NCBI GenBank assembly: GCA_049513055.1
Contig: JBEKWN010000037.1
Location: 1-27,377 of the forward strand
Source of the DNA: UBA1163 sp049513055
GTDB taxonomy: Bacteria; Desulfobacterota; BSN033; UBA1163
Direction of reading: 5' to 3'
DNA: 27,377 nt
The position numbers and the translations under genes are program-made. Shown piece by piece: positions 14,166 to 21,139 of the stretch. A model generated the notes under the pieces. That model ran no database searches. It was not told where the DNA came from and saw nothing but the letters and a program-made list of their open reading frames with translations. Numbering within the stretch: the stretch's first letter is position 1; each line of letters starts with the position of its first letter.

Positions 14166-14737
14166 ACCTTTTTTCTCCCTCTCAGTTGAGTCTTAACTTG
14201 GCTGAGAATTTTAAAGGTCTTGGCTTCAATATCTACCAACATTCCTTTGCCGGTCAGTCGAAGCTGCTCCCCGTCTATCTCCACGGGATCAGAGGTACTC
14301 ACGATCTTTTCCAAATGGCGATATGAAACGGAATGGGTCTTTAGCTGATATCCATCGTTCGAGGTGAGCACCACATCACCCACCAACTCGACATTTTTCG
14401 AGTCCTGATAAACCTTTCCCTGTTTTCCAGTGAGATAGATGGTTCGTCCCTCTTTCGCATAAAAAGTGACCTTCACATCCTCCAAGACCATGATGTTCTG
14501 TTCTTGGTATTGGTGAACAGATTTCGCCTCCAATTCCCAAGTCTTTTGACCTTGTTTATCCTCCACAAACCGAATCTTTTCCAGTCGCATGTCAGCGCCC
14601 CCGGTGGAAGCCTTCGGAAGCTTCTCCACGGCTTCCGAAGCTTTCCTCGCCCGGAGGTTCGCCCAAAGACTGACGAGGACGATCCCACCGATCAACACAA
14701 TCGATAATAAAATGACGAACTTTGCTTTTTTCATCAT
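14162..14737 (-). CDS. lptC: LPS export protein LptC
   Basis: LptC is the bitopic inner-membrane protein that hands LPS from LptBFG to LptA. The 191 residues start with a lysine-flanked transmembrane helix (about 7-26, KFVILLSIVLIGGIVLVSLW) followed by a periplasmic LptC domain: MRLEKIRFVEDKQGQKTWEL at about 50-69, then DVKVTFY, GKQGKVYQDSKNVELVGDV and TGKGMLVDIEAKTFKI. Sequence conservation in this family is low; the call rests on topology, domain pattern and the lptA overlap. The start ATGATG is preceded by a weak Shine-Dalgarno. In related genomes a kdsC phosphatase usually lies immediately upstream; here a 63-nt spacer and kdsD are found. Confidence 0.9.
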   Translation of the reverse strand: MMKKAKFVILLSIVLIGGIVLVSLWANLRARKASEAVEKLPKASTGGADMRLEKIRFVEDKQGQKTWELEAKSVHQYQEQNIMVLEDVKVTFYAKEGRTIYLTGKQGKVYQDSKNVELVGDVVLTSNDGYQLKTHSVSYRHLEKIVSTSDPVEIDGEQLRLTGKGMLVDIEAKTFKILSQVKTQLRGRKKV

Positions 14738-14800
14738 CTCAGCATCATGGGTTGTCTATAAATTCCGAAATCTGCAATCCGCATTCGGCAATTGAATTTA
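14738..14800. other. Short spacer between kdsD and lptC, kdsC absent
   Basis: The 63 nt contain the word-repeat run aaattccgaaatctgcaatc cgcattcggcaattgaa (14759-14796, minor variations of one word). No HAD-phosphatase coding remnant of kdsC is visible here. Confidence 0.4.
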
Positions 14801-15769
14801 TTAGACCACGCCCGCTTTCAGAAGATCATGAAGATGAATAATCCCCACGGGTACTTGATTACCTGCTTTCTTGAAGACAAAAAGGGATGTAATCGAATAC
14901 TCCTCCATCCTCTGCACGGCTTTAGCCGCCAAGGCATCCTTTTCAATCCACTTTGGATTTTTCGTCATCACTTCAGAAGCCTCCCGATTGAAAAGATCGC
15001 TGAATTTTTCCAAAGCCCGCCTCAGATCCCCATCTGTAATCACGCCAACCAGATGCCCCTCTGTGTTGCAGACTCCGGTCACCCCTAATCGTTTTGAGGT
15101 GATCTCGAAAATCGCATCCTTCATCAATGTCTTCTCCGATACCATCGGAAAGGCCTTTCCCATATGCATCAGGTCTTCCACCTTCAGGAGAAGCCTCTTC
15201 CCCAATGTCCCCCCCGGGTGGAGAATGGCAAAATCCTCTTTTTTGAAATCTTTCTTCCCCATCAGAGCGACGGCTAAAGCATCTCCCAGAGCGAGGGTAG
15301 CTGTGGTGCTGGCGGTGGGAGCCAAACCCAATGGATCGGCTTCCTCTTTCACGCGAATATCGAGGTTCACATCCCCGGCCTTTGCCAGAGTAGAGTTTAA
15401 ATTTCCAGTGAAGGTGATCAACCGATTTCCATATCGTTTGATGAGAGGCAGGACTTCTAAAAGCTCTCGAGTCTCTCCACTATTGGAGATGGCGATGACC
15501 ACATCCTCCTTCGTTAACATCCCAAAATCTCCATTCAATCCCTCTGCGGGGTGAAGAAAAAAAGATGGGGTTCCTGTACTAGCAAAGGTGGAGGCGATCT
15601 TTCGGCCTACCAGTCCCGACTTCCCCATGCCCATGAGCACTACTTTTCCTTCACAGTGATGGAGTAACTCGACCGCTCGTGAAAAATTCTCATCAATTCG
15701 TTCTGCCAAATCGAGAATGGATTGGGCCTCTACTCTCAATACTCGCTTTGCCTCTTCCAAGATATCCAA
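14801..15769 (-). CDS. kdsD: D-arabinose 5-phosphate isomerase, KdsD/KpsF family
   Basis: KdsD converts ribulose 5-phosphate to arabinose 5-phosphate, the first step to Kdo for LPS. The 322 residues comprise a SIS domain (about 30-190) and two CBS domains (about 200-255 and 265-320), the full family architecture. Motifs are MGMGKSGLVGRKIASTFAST (47-66), ISNSGET (94-100) and AILHPGGTLGKRLL (181-194). The E. coli active-site positions K59, E111 and H193 map to K50, E102 and H184. The position of E. coli H88 is Asn79 here: HPAEGLNGDFGM in place of the usual HPAExxHGDLGM. The start is TTG at 15769 with aaggaga 10-11 nt upstream; no ATG gives a complete SIS domain. pyrG lies 44 nt upstream. Confidence 0.9.
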   Translation of the reverse strand: MDILEEAKRVLRVEAQSILDLAERIDENFSRAVELLHHCEGKVVLMGMGKSGLVGRKIASTFASTGTPSFFLHPAEGLNGDFGMLTKEDVVIAISNSGETRELLEVLPLIKRYGNRLITFTGNLNSTLAKAGDVNLDIRVKEEADPLGLAPTASTTATLALGDALAVALMGKKDFKKEDFAILHPGGTLGKRLLLKVEDLMHMGKAFPMVSEKTLMKDAIFEITSKRLGVTGVCNTEGHLVGVITDGDLRRALEKFSDLFNREASEVMTKNPKWIEKDALAAKAVQRMEEYSITSLFVFKKAGNQVPVGIIHLHDLLKAGVV

Positions 15770-15813
15770 TGAATCCTGTCTCCTTTCCGAATCTCAAAAA
15801 GTTTTTATCACTT

Positions 15814-17502
15814 TCAGCTTTGAGCTTTCAGCTTTAAACTTCTGGTTTTTCCCTTAACCTTTGAGCTTTTCACTCGCCGAAGGGAAGCCTTGATGAACTC
15901 CCTGAAAAGGGGTTGAGGATCCATGGGTTTCGATTTAAATTCTGGATGGAACTGACATCCAAGAAACCAAGGATGGCCTTTCAGCTCGATGATCTCAATC
16001 AGTCCCTTATCGGGAGAAACGCCACTGAATACCATTCCGGCTTTTCCTAAAATATCCAGATAAGCATTATTAAATTCATAACGATGCCGGTGTCGTTCGT
16101 TGATTAACTTTTTATTATAGGCCTCCAGAGCCAAACTTCCTTCTTCAAGGCGGCAGGGATAAGATCCCAACCTCATCGTCGCGCCCTTTGGAGTATCAGA
16201 GAACCGTTTCTGGGCGACCTGATCGCGATCCACCCATTCCTCCAGTAAATAGATCACTGGATGGGGGGTGTGGGTATCGAATTCAGAGCTATTGGCACCT
16301 TTTAGACCGGAGCAGTGCCTGGCGATTTCAATCACAGCACACTGCATTCCCAGACAAATTCCAAAGTATGGAATTCGTTTCTCCCTGGCATATTGAATCG
16401 CTTTGATCTTCCCTTCAATCCCCCTTGTCCCAAACCCTCCGGGGACGAGAATGCCATTGGCCTCCTTGAGAAAATGTTCTGGCCCCTCTTTCTCGACCTG
16501 TTCCGAATCAATATATTTCAGATTCACCCTTGCATCATTCGCAATGCCTCCATGAATCAACGCCTCGGTTAAACTCTTGTAGGATTCAACCAAGCCGACA
16601 TATTTTCCCACTACAGCGATCGTGGTTTCAAAACGGGGATGTTTGATCTTTTTGACGACCCGCTCCCAACCCCTTAAATTCGGTCGCCCGGTCCAGATAT
16701 TGAGTTTCTCAACAATCTTTTCATCCAGCCCTTCCTGATGAAAGAGGATGGGGACTTCATAAACCGTGTCCACATTTTTGGCTGTGATCACTGCATCTTT
16801 TTCCACATTGCAGAAGAGGGCTATTTTGGCTTTAATATCAGGCGAGAGCAATCGGTCGGTTCGGCAGAGTAGAATATCGGGTTGGATACCTATTTCTCGA
16901 AGTTCCTTCACGCTATGCTGAGTCGGTTTGGTCTTCAACTCCCCAGCCGTTTGGATGTAAGGCACCAGAGTGAGGTGAATGTAGAGCGTATTCTCCCTGC
17001 CCACATCTCCTCGAATCTGCCGAATTGCTTCTAAGAAAGGAAGGCTTTCAATATCGCCGACTGTCCCACCCACCTCGATGATGACAATATCGACATCCTG
17101 GGCCAGATCGAAGACCTTGGACTTGATTTCATTGGTGATGTGGGGGATCACCTGAACGGTGCCCCCCAGATAGTCTCCTCTTCTTTCTTTGGAGATGACT
17201 GAATCATAGATCTGCCCGGTGGTGAAATTATTTTTCTTCGATGTCTTGACATTGGTGTAGCGCTCGTAGTGTCCTAAATCGAGATCCGCCTCTGCACCGT
17301 CATCGGTCACATAGACTTCTCCATGTTGAAAAGGATTCATGGTGCCTGGGTCTACGTTGATGTAAGGATCGAACTTGAGAAAATTGACTTTCAATCCCCT
17401 GAGTTCCAGGAGAGATCCAATCGATGAAGACGCCAATCCCTTTCCCAAAGAGGAAACCACGCCTCCTGTCATAAAAATATATTTTGTCCTCGTATTTGCC
17501 AA
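15814..17502 (-). CDS. pyrG: CTP synthase
   Basis: PyrG aminates UTP to CTP using glutamine and ATP. The synthetase domain (1-270) shows KYIFMTGGVVSSLGKGLASS, FDPYINVDPGTMNPFQHGEV and EVGGTVGDIES. The glutaminase domain (about 295-540) has GGFGTRG, the nucleophile C383 in FGICLGMQ, and H519/E521 in CQFHPEF. The start is TTG at 17502 with aggagga 7 nt upstream; the first internal ATG would cut into the P-loop strand. At 562 residues it is longer than most homologues: the last 18 or so residues (KSSKVKGKTRSLKLKAQS) are basic and encoded by a low-complexity agcttt/aagct word repeat that continues into the spacer. CTP feeds Kdo activation and phospholipid synthesis. Confidence 0.97.
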   Translation of the reverse strand: MANTRTKYIFMTGGVVSSLGKGLASSSIGSLLELRGLKVNFLKFDPYINVDPGTMNPFQHGEVYVTDDGAEADLDLGHYERYTNVKTSKKNNFTTGQIYDSVISKERRGDYLGGTVQVIPHITNEIKSKVFDLAQDVDIVIIEVGGTVGDIESLPFLEAIRQIRGDVGRENTLYIHLTLVPYIQTAGELKTKPTQHSVKELREIGIQPDILLCRTDRLLSPDIKAKIALFCNVEKDAVITAKNVDTVYEVPILFHQEGLDEKIVEKLNIWTGRPNLRGWERVVKKIKHPRFETTIAVVGKYVGLVESYKSLTEALIHGGIANDARVNLKYIDSEQVEKEGPEHFLKEANGILVPGGFGTRGIEGKIKAIQYAREKRIPYFGICLGMQCAVIEIARHCSGLKGANSSEFDTHTPHPVIYLLEEWVDRDQVAQKRFSDTPKGATMRLGSYPCRLEEGSLALEAYNKKLINERHRHRYEFNNAYLDILGKAGMVFSGVSPDKGLIEIIELKGHPWFLGCQFHPEFKSKPMDPQPLFREFIKASLRRVKSSKVKGKTRSLKLKAQS

Positions 17503-17521
17503 AAAAATTCCTCCCTCTCCC

Positions 17522-18760
17522 TCAACACGAACAGCGGGGATTTAAAAATCTTTCGATCAATTCAAATCCTTTCTCAATGGAGATTCCGGACAGACCTGCA
17601 GAAACTTCATCAAATGTTTTTCCATGGGCGGATGTTGCCGCGTCCTCATTGGAATAAATGACATAGGGAACTGGATCCGCCGTGTGCGTTCTAACGGAAA
17701 GAGGAGTGGGATGATCGGGGAGGACCAAAACCTTATGCCTTTTGAATTCCTTTATCCCTTTCAAGATGGCCCCTACGATCTTTTCGTCAAACACCTCGAT
17801 GGCTTCGATCTTCAATCGGAGATCTCCCATGTGGCCTGCTTCGTCAGGGGCTTCCACATGGACATAGACAAAATCCTTTTCTTTCAAACCTTTCAGGGTG
17901 TACTGAGCCTTTCCATCATAATTCGTATCAAAGTATCCTGTGATCCCGGGGACCTCCAGCACTTCCAATCCAGCTAAGATTCCAATCCCCTTGATCAGGT
18001 GAACCGCCGAGATCACATAGCCATCCATCCCGAATCGTTCCTTCAGGGTGATCATCTTGGGCGAAGGTCCTTGTCCCCAGAGCCAAATGGAGTTGGCAGG
18101 AGGGAGCCCTTTTGCCTCACGGGCTTGATTGACAGGATGATTCTTGAGAAGCCGCTGAGATTCTTTCATCAGAGTTAGAACAGGCTCTCTCATCTGAGGA
18201 AGGAAAGCCGATATTTCCTTCCCAATGAGATCATGAGGAGGGGTGATTTCCAGTTTCTCCAGGTTTGAGAATTTAGCCGCTCCATTCCTTAGGACCATCA
18301 AATGCCGGTAGCTCACTCCTGCATAGAATCGAATCTCATTCGTTGCCATCTCTTTGTTTAAATCAATGATGACCTTCTTTGCCTCCTCATTCGTGATGTG
18401 ACCGGCAGAGAAATCTTCCATCACAATTTTATTCCCTTGGAATTTTAGGGTAACAAGATTACATCGGAAGGCAATATCATCAGCCGCGAGTTTGACGCCA
18501 AGGCTGGCGGCTTCCAAAGGACCTCTCCCAGTATAATAACGAATGGGGTTATACCCAAAAATGGAGAGGTTAGCAATCTCACTCCCTGGGTTAAAACCAT
18601 CAGGAATTGTCCTGACTAAACCGATTTCACCCTGTTTAGCCATCCAATCCATATGCGGGGTCCTGGCGACCATCAATGGAGTCCTCCCTCCAAGACTCTT
18701 AACTGGGTAGTCTGCCATCCCATCCCCAACAATAATAACATACTTCATCTTTTCAGGCAT
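17522..18760 (-). CDS. ApgM-type phosphoglycerate mutase family protein, probable homoserine kinase
   Basis: The 412-residue protein belongs to the alkaline-phosphatase superfamily branch of archaeal-type cofactor-independent phosphoglycerate mutases. Metal and phosphoryl residues are visible: D13 in IIVGDGMADYP, S60 in FNPGSEIANLSIFGYNP, YTGRGPLEAAS (76-86), HVEAPDEAGHMGDL, and the C-terminal LPDHPTPLSVRTHT. A bacterial subgroup is catalogued as a proposed homoserine kinase (TIGR02535, as I recall) because it sits with hom and thrC. That is exactly the context here, and no GHMP-type thrB is in the window. I therefore favour homoserine phosphorylation and keep phosphoglycerate mutase as the alternative. 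The first ATG is used (gagg 10 nt upstream), though MKYVII at codon 5 is possible. A promoter-like site lies upstream. Confidence 0.88.
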   Translation of the reverse strand: MPEKMKYVIIVGDGMADYPVKSLGGRTPLMVARTPHMDWMAKQGEIGLVRTIPDGFNPGSEIANLSIFGYNPIRYYTGRGPLEAASLGVKLAADDIAFRCNLVTLKFQGNKIVMEDFSAGHITNEEAKKVIIDLNKEMATNEIRFYAGVSYRHLMVLRNGAAKFSNLEKLEITPPHDLIGKEISAFLPQMREPVLTLMKESQRLLKNHPVNQAREAKGLPPANSIWLWGQGPSPKMITLKERFGMDGYVISAVHLIKGIGILAGLEVLEVPGITGYFDTNYDGKAQYTLKGLKEKDFVYVHVEAPDEAGHMGDLRLKIEAIEVFDEKIVGAILKGIKEFKRHKVLVLPDHPTPLSVRTHTADPVPYVIYSNEDAATSAHGKTFDEVSAGLSGISIEKGFELIERFLNPRCSC

Positions 18761-18784
18761 TTCCTAACATCCTCAAAAGTTCTA

Positions 18785-18811
18785 AATATACCAAAAACTT
18801 ACAAATGTCAA
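18785..18811 (-). promoter_or_regulatory. Predicted promoter upstream of the ApgM-like gene
   Basis: In the 109-nt spacer after the deacetylase gene the minus strand has TTGACA (18811-18806) and TATATT (18790-18785) separated by 15 nt, slightly shorter than ideal. It would start a transcript entering the ApgM-like gene, pyrG, kdsD and the lpt genes. Prediction by eye. Confidence 0.4.
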
Positions 18812-18869
18812 ATGAAAAGCGAAACTTGAAAGCAAAAGGCATGCCAAATTTTAAGGAGGTTTTGGAAGA

Positions 18870-19997
18870 TTAACTTTTAACCTTTGGAAGGACCGTTTCT
18901 TTTATATAATGGACCACCCTTTCCATCTCCACTCTGTTCTCCTTATTCTGACTATGCAGAGGAGTTCTCAGATGCCCCCTTAACTCTCTCTCCTCAATTC
19001 CCATTTTCACTGCCTCTTTGAAAAAAGACTCCGGAAGTTTTTCATTCAACTCGATCCCGTTCATCACTGCCCATGCCAATGTCCAAGCCTGCACTACATT
19101 AAAAATATTGTACCCTCCTCCCCCTAATGCTACCCACCTTGGAGCCAGACCTTTGATCCTCTTAAGAACTCTTTCATACCCCAAAATGGAAAAGTGAAGG
19201 TTTGTCAAAGGGTCATTATAAAACGTATCGACTCCTAATTGAGTCACCACTACATCGGGTTGGAAGGCATGGACAAGTTCTGGGACAACTTCCTCAAAGA
19301 CCCAAAGATAGACTTCATCATCCGTATAAGGAGGAAAAGGAAGATTGACAGAGTACCCCTCCCCTTCTCCCTCTCCAATCTCATTTTCAAAACCAGCTCC
19401 TGGAAAGAGCGTGTATCCAGTCTCGTGAAGGGAAATCGTTAGAACCTGGTTAATCCCATAGAATGCCTTTTGAACTCCATCTCCGTGATGGGCATCGATA
19501 TCAATATAGGCCACTCTCTTTCCACGGTTTAAGAGTCTCATGATTCCAATCACAGGATCGTTGATATAACAGAATCCTGAAGCCCGTGCACTCATCGCAT
19601 GGTGAAGACCTCCAGCGATGTTGAAGGCGATCTCCCCCCTTCCATCCGCCACAAAATCAACTGCCTGAAGTGTTGCCCCAGTCACCAGAAGTGACCAATT
19701 AAAAAGACCCGGAAAGATGGGATTATCTCCTGGTCCCAGTCCATATAAATAAGCATCACCCATTAGATACCCTCCATTCGCCTGCTTCAATACATTCAGA
19801 TATTCCTTGCTATGAAAAGAGACCAAATCTTTCTCTTCGGCTTTGATGGTGGGAATGAATTGAACGGAGGGGAGATCCAGAAGCCCGTAGGCTTTGATGA
19901 GGTCATAGGTCAATTTGAGCCGGATGATTTGAAGGGGATGGGTAGGTCCATAATCATAATCGAGGTAGGCATCGGTATAGATGAAGGCATTTTTCAT
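18870..19997 (-). CDS. Histone-deacetylase-family protein, AcuC-like
   Basis: This is a zinc-dependent deacetylase of the arginase/HDAC superfamily (375 residues, near the size of bacterial HDLP and AcuC). Active-site residues are all present: H132 and H133 in GGLHHAM, D166, zinc ligands D168 and H170 in YIDIDAHHGDG, zinc ligand D257 in QLGVDTFYNDPL, and Y296 in LGGGGYN. Homologues remove acetyl groups from lysine (AcuC acts on acetyl-CoA synthetase in Bacillus) or from small acetylpolyamines; the substrate here is unknown. The start is fixed by the conserved opening (AFIYTDAYLDYDYGPTHPL). No Shine-Dalgarno precedes it (aatcacctccatc), so translation may depend on coupling to thrC, which ends 11 nt upstream. 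It interrupts the threonine gene block. Confidence 0.9.
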   Translation of the reverse strand: MKNAFIYTDAYLDYDYGPTHPLQIIRLKLTYDLIKAYGLLDLPSVQFIPTIKAEEKDLVSFHSKEYLNVLKQANGGYLMGDAYLYGLGPGDNPIFPGLFNWSLLVTGATLQAVDFVADGRGEIAFNIAGGLHHAMSARASGFCYINDPVIGIMRLLNRGKRVAYIDIDAHHGDGVQKAFYGINQVLTISLHETGYTLFPGAGFENEIGEGEGEGYSVNLPFPPYTDDEVYLWVFEEVVPELVHAFQPDVVVTQLGVDTFYNDPLTNLHFSILGYERVLKRIKGLAPRWVALGGGGYNIFNVVQAWTLAWAVMNGIELNEKLPESFFKEAVKMGIEERELRGHLRTPLHSQNKENRVEMERVVHYIKETVLPKVKS

Positions 19998-20008
19998 GAT
20001 GGAGGTGA

Positions 20009-21061
20009 TTAAAGATTGAGATATTTCAACACGGCTTCTTTTTTGGGTGGGAGTGAGATAGGTTTCTGTGATACTCGAATGGCAATGTCCGGATCCTTGA
20101 GACCATGGCCAGTAATGGTCAACACCACCACATCACCTTTCTTGAAGAAACTTTTCCGATCAAGTTTGATCACTCCTGCCAAAGAGGCTGCAGAGGCGGG
20201 CTCGCAGAAGACCCCTTCCAGGCTCGCCATCATCCGATAAGCCTCCAGGATCTCTTCATCGCTTACCATGTCGATCAAGCCTCCGGATTCATCCCTGGCT
20301 GCTACGGCCTGCTTCCAACTGGCAGGGTTCCCAATTCGGATAGCTGTGGCAATGGTCTCAGGCCGCTCAATGACCTTTCCACTAACAATAGGCGCAGCCC
20401 CCTCTGCCTGAAATCCCAACATCTTTGGAAGAACCTCAGCTCTCCCTTTCTCCCAATATTCTTTGTATCCTTTCCAATAAGCCGTAATGTTCCCTGCGTT
20501 CCCGACAGGAAGGCAATGGTATGTGGGAACAAATCCTAAGTGGTCAATAATCTCAAAGGAAGCTGTCTTCTGCCCCTCAATCCGGTAAGGATTGAGGGAG
20601 TTAACCAGAGTGACGGGTTCTGTTTCAGAAATCTCTCTGACGATGTGAAGGGCCTCATCAAAGTTTCCTTCGATTTGGATGACCTGGGCACCATGAGCCA
20701 TTGCTTGAGATAACTTGCCGAGGGCAATCTTTCCCTCAGGAATGAGAACAAAGGCTTTCATTCCCGCCTTGGCGGCATAAGCGGCTGCGGAGGCGGACGT
20801 ATTTCCTGTGGAAGCACAGATGACCGCTTTGGAGGCCATTTCTTTTGCCATGGAAACAGCTACGGTCATCCCTCGATCTTTGAAAGAGCCCGTTGGATTG
20901 AGACCTTCATATTTGAAAAAGAGGTCAAACCCCGAAGTCACTTCCTTCTTGATCCGAGAAGAAGGAATGAGCGGTGTATTCCCTTCAAGCAAGGTGATAA
21001 TGCATTCCTCTTCCCTAACAGGTAAAAATTCCCAGTACTCTCGAATCACCCCACGCCACAT
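20009..21061 (-). CDS. thrC: Threonine synthase
   Basis: ThrC converts O-phosphohomoserine to threonine with PLP. From the ATG at 21061 (preceded by ggggga) the protein has 350 residues. The PLP lysine is K61 in NPTGSFKDRG; the phosphate loop appears as PVGNAGNITAYW, and CASTGNTSASAAAYA binds the cofactor ring region. It is the shorter class found in many bacteria and plants' relatives without the large N-terminal insert of E. coli ThrC. An open frame extends 15 codons upstream to a TTG, but those codons come from an AT-rich word repeat, so the ATG is preferred. hom lies 78 nt upstream. Confidence 0.94.
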   Translation of the reverse strand: MWRGVIREYWEFLPVREEECIITLLEGNTPLIPSSRIKKEVTSGFDLFFKYEGLNPTGSFKDRGMTVAVSMAKEMASKAVICASTGNTSASAAAYAAKAGMKAFVLIPEGKIALGKLSQAMAHGAQVIQIEGNFDEALHIVREISETEPVTLVNSLNPYRIEGQKTASFEIIDHLGFVPTYHCLPVGNAGNITAYWKGYKEYWEKGRAEVLPKMLGFQAEGAAPIVSGKVIERPETIATAIRIGNPASWKQAVAARDESGGLIDMVSDEEILEAYRMMASLEGVFCEPASAASLAGVIKLDRKSFFKKGDVVVLTITGHGLKDPDIAIRVSQKPISLPPKKEAVLKYLNL

Positions 21062-21139
21062 TTTTCCCCCAATTTCAGATTTTAGATTTCGAATTGAATT
21101 TTCCAATCTGAAATTTGCGATTTAAAATTTGAAATTTTA
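21062..21139. repeat. Spacer with aaattt/gattt word repeats between hom and thrC
   Basis: The spacer reads aatttcagattttagatttc gaattgaattttccaatctg and continues with aaatttgcgatttaaaattt and gaaatttt. It is a chain of near-identical AT-rich words, with inverted forms (cagatt/aatctg). I see no gene and no T-run terminator. Confidence 0.5.

Noticed and set aside
14871..15554. Long plus-strand open frame of 227 codons opposite kdsD
   Set aside because: It is the antisense shadow of a well-conserved gene; no ribosome-binding site or recognisable protein motif.
18805..18873. Short plus-strand open frame (22 codons) starting MSNEKRNLKAKG in the spacer after the deacetylase gene
   Set aside because: It has no Shine-Dalgarno, resembles no family I know, runs into the deacetylase stop, and its start overlaps the minus-strand promoter hexamer.
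21062..21106. Upstream TTG start extending thrC by 15 codons
   Set aside because: The extra codons are AT-rich word repeat; the ATG at 21061 has a purine-rich site and gives the normal N-terminus.
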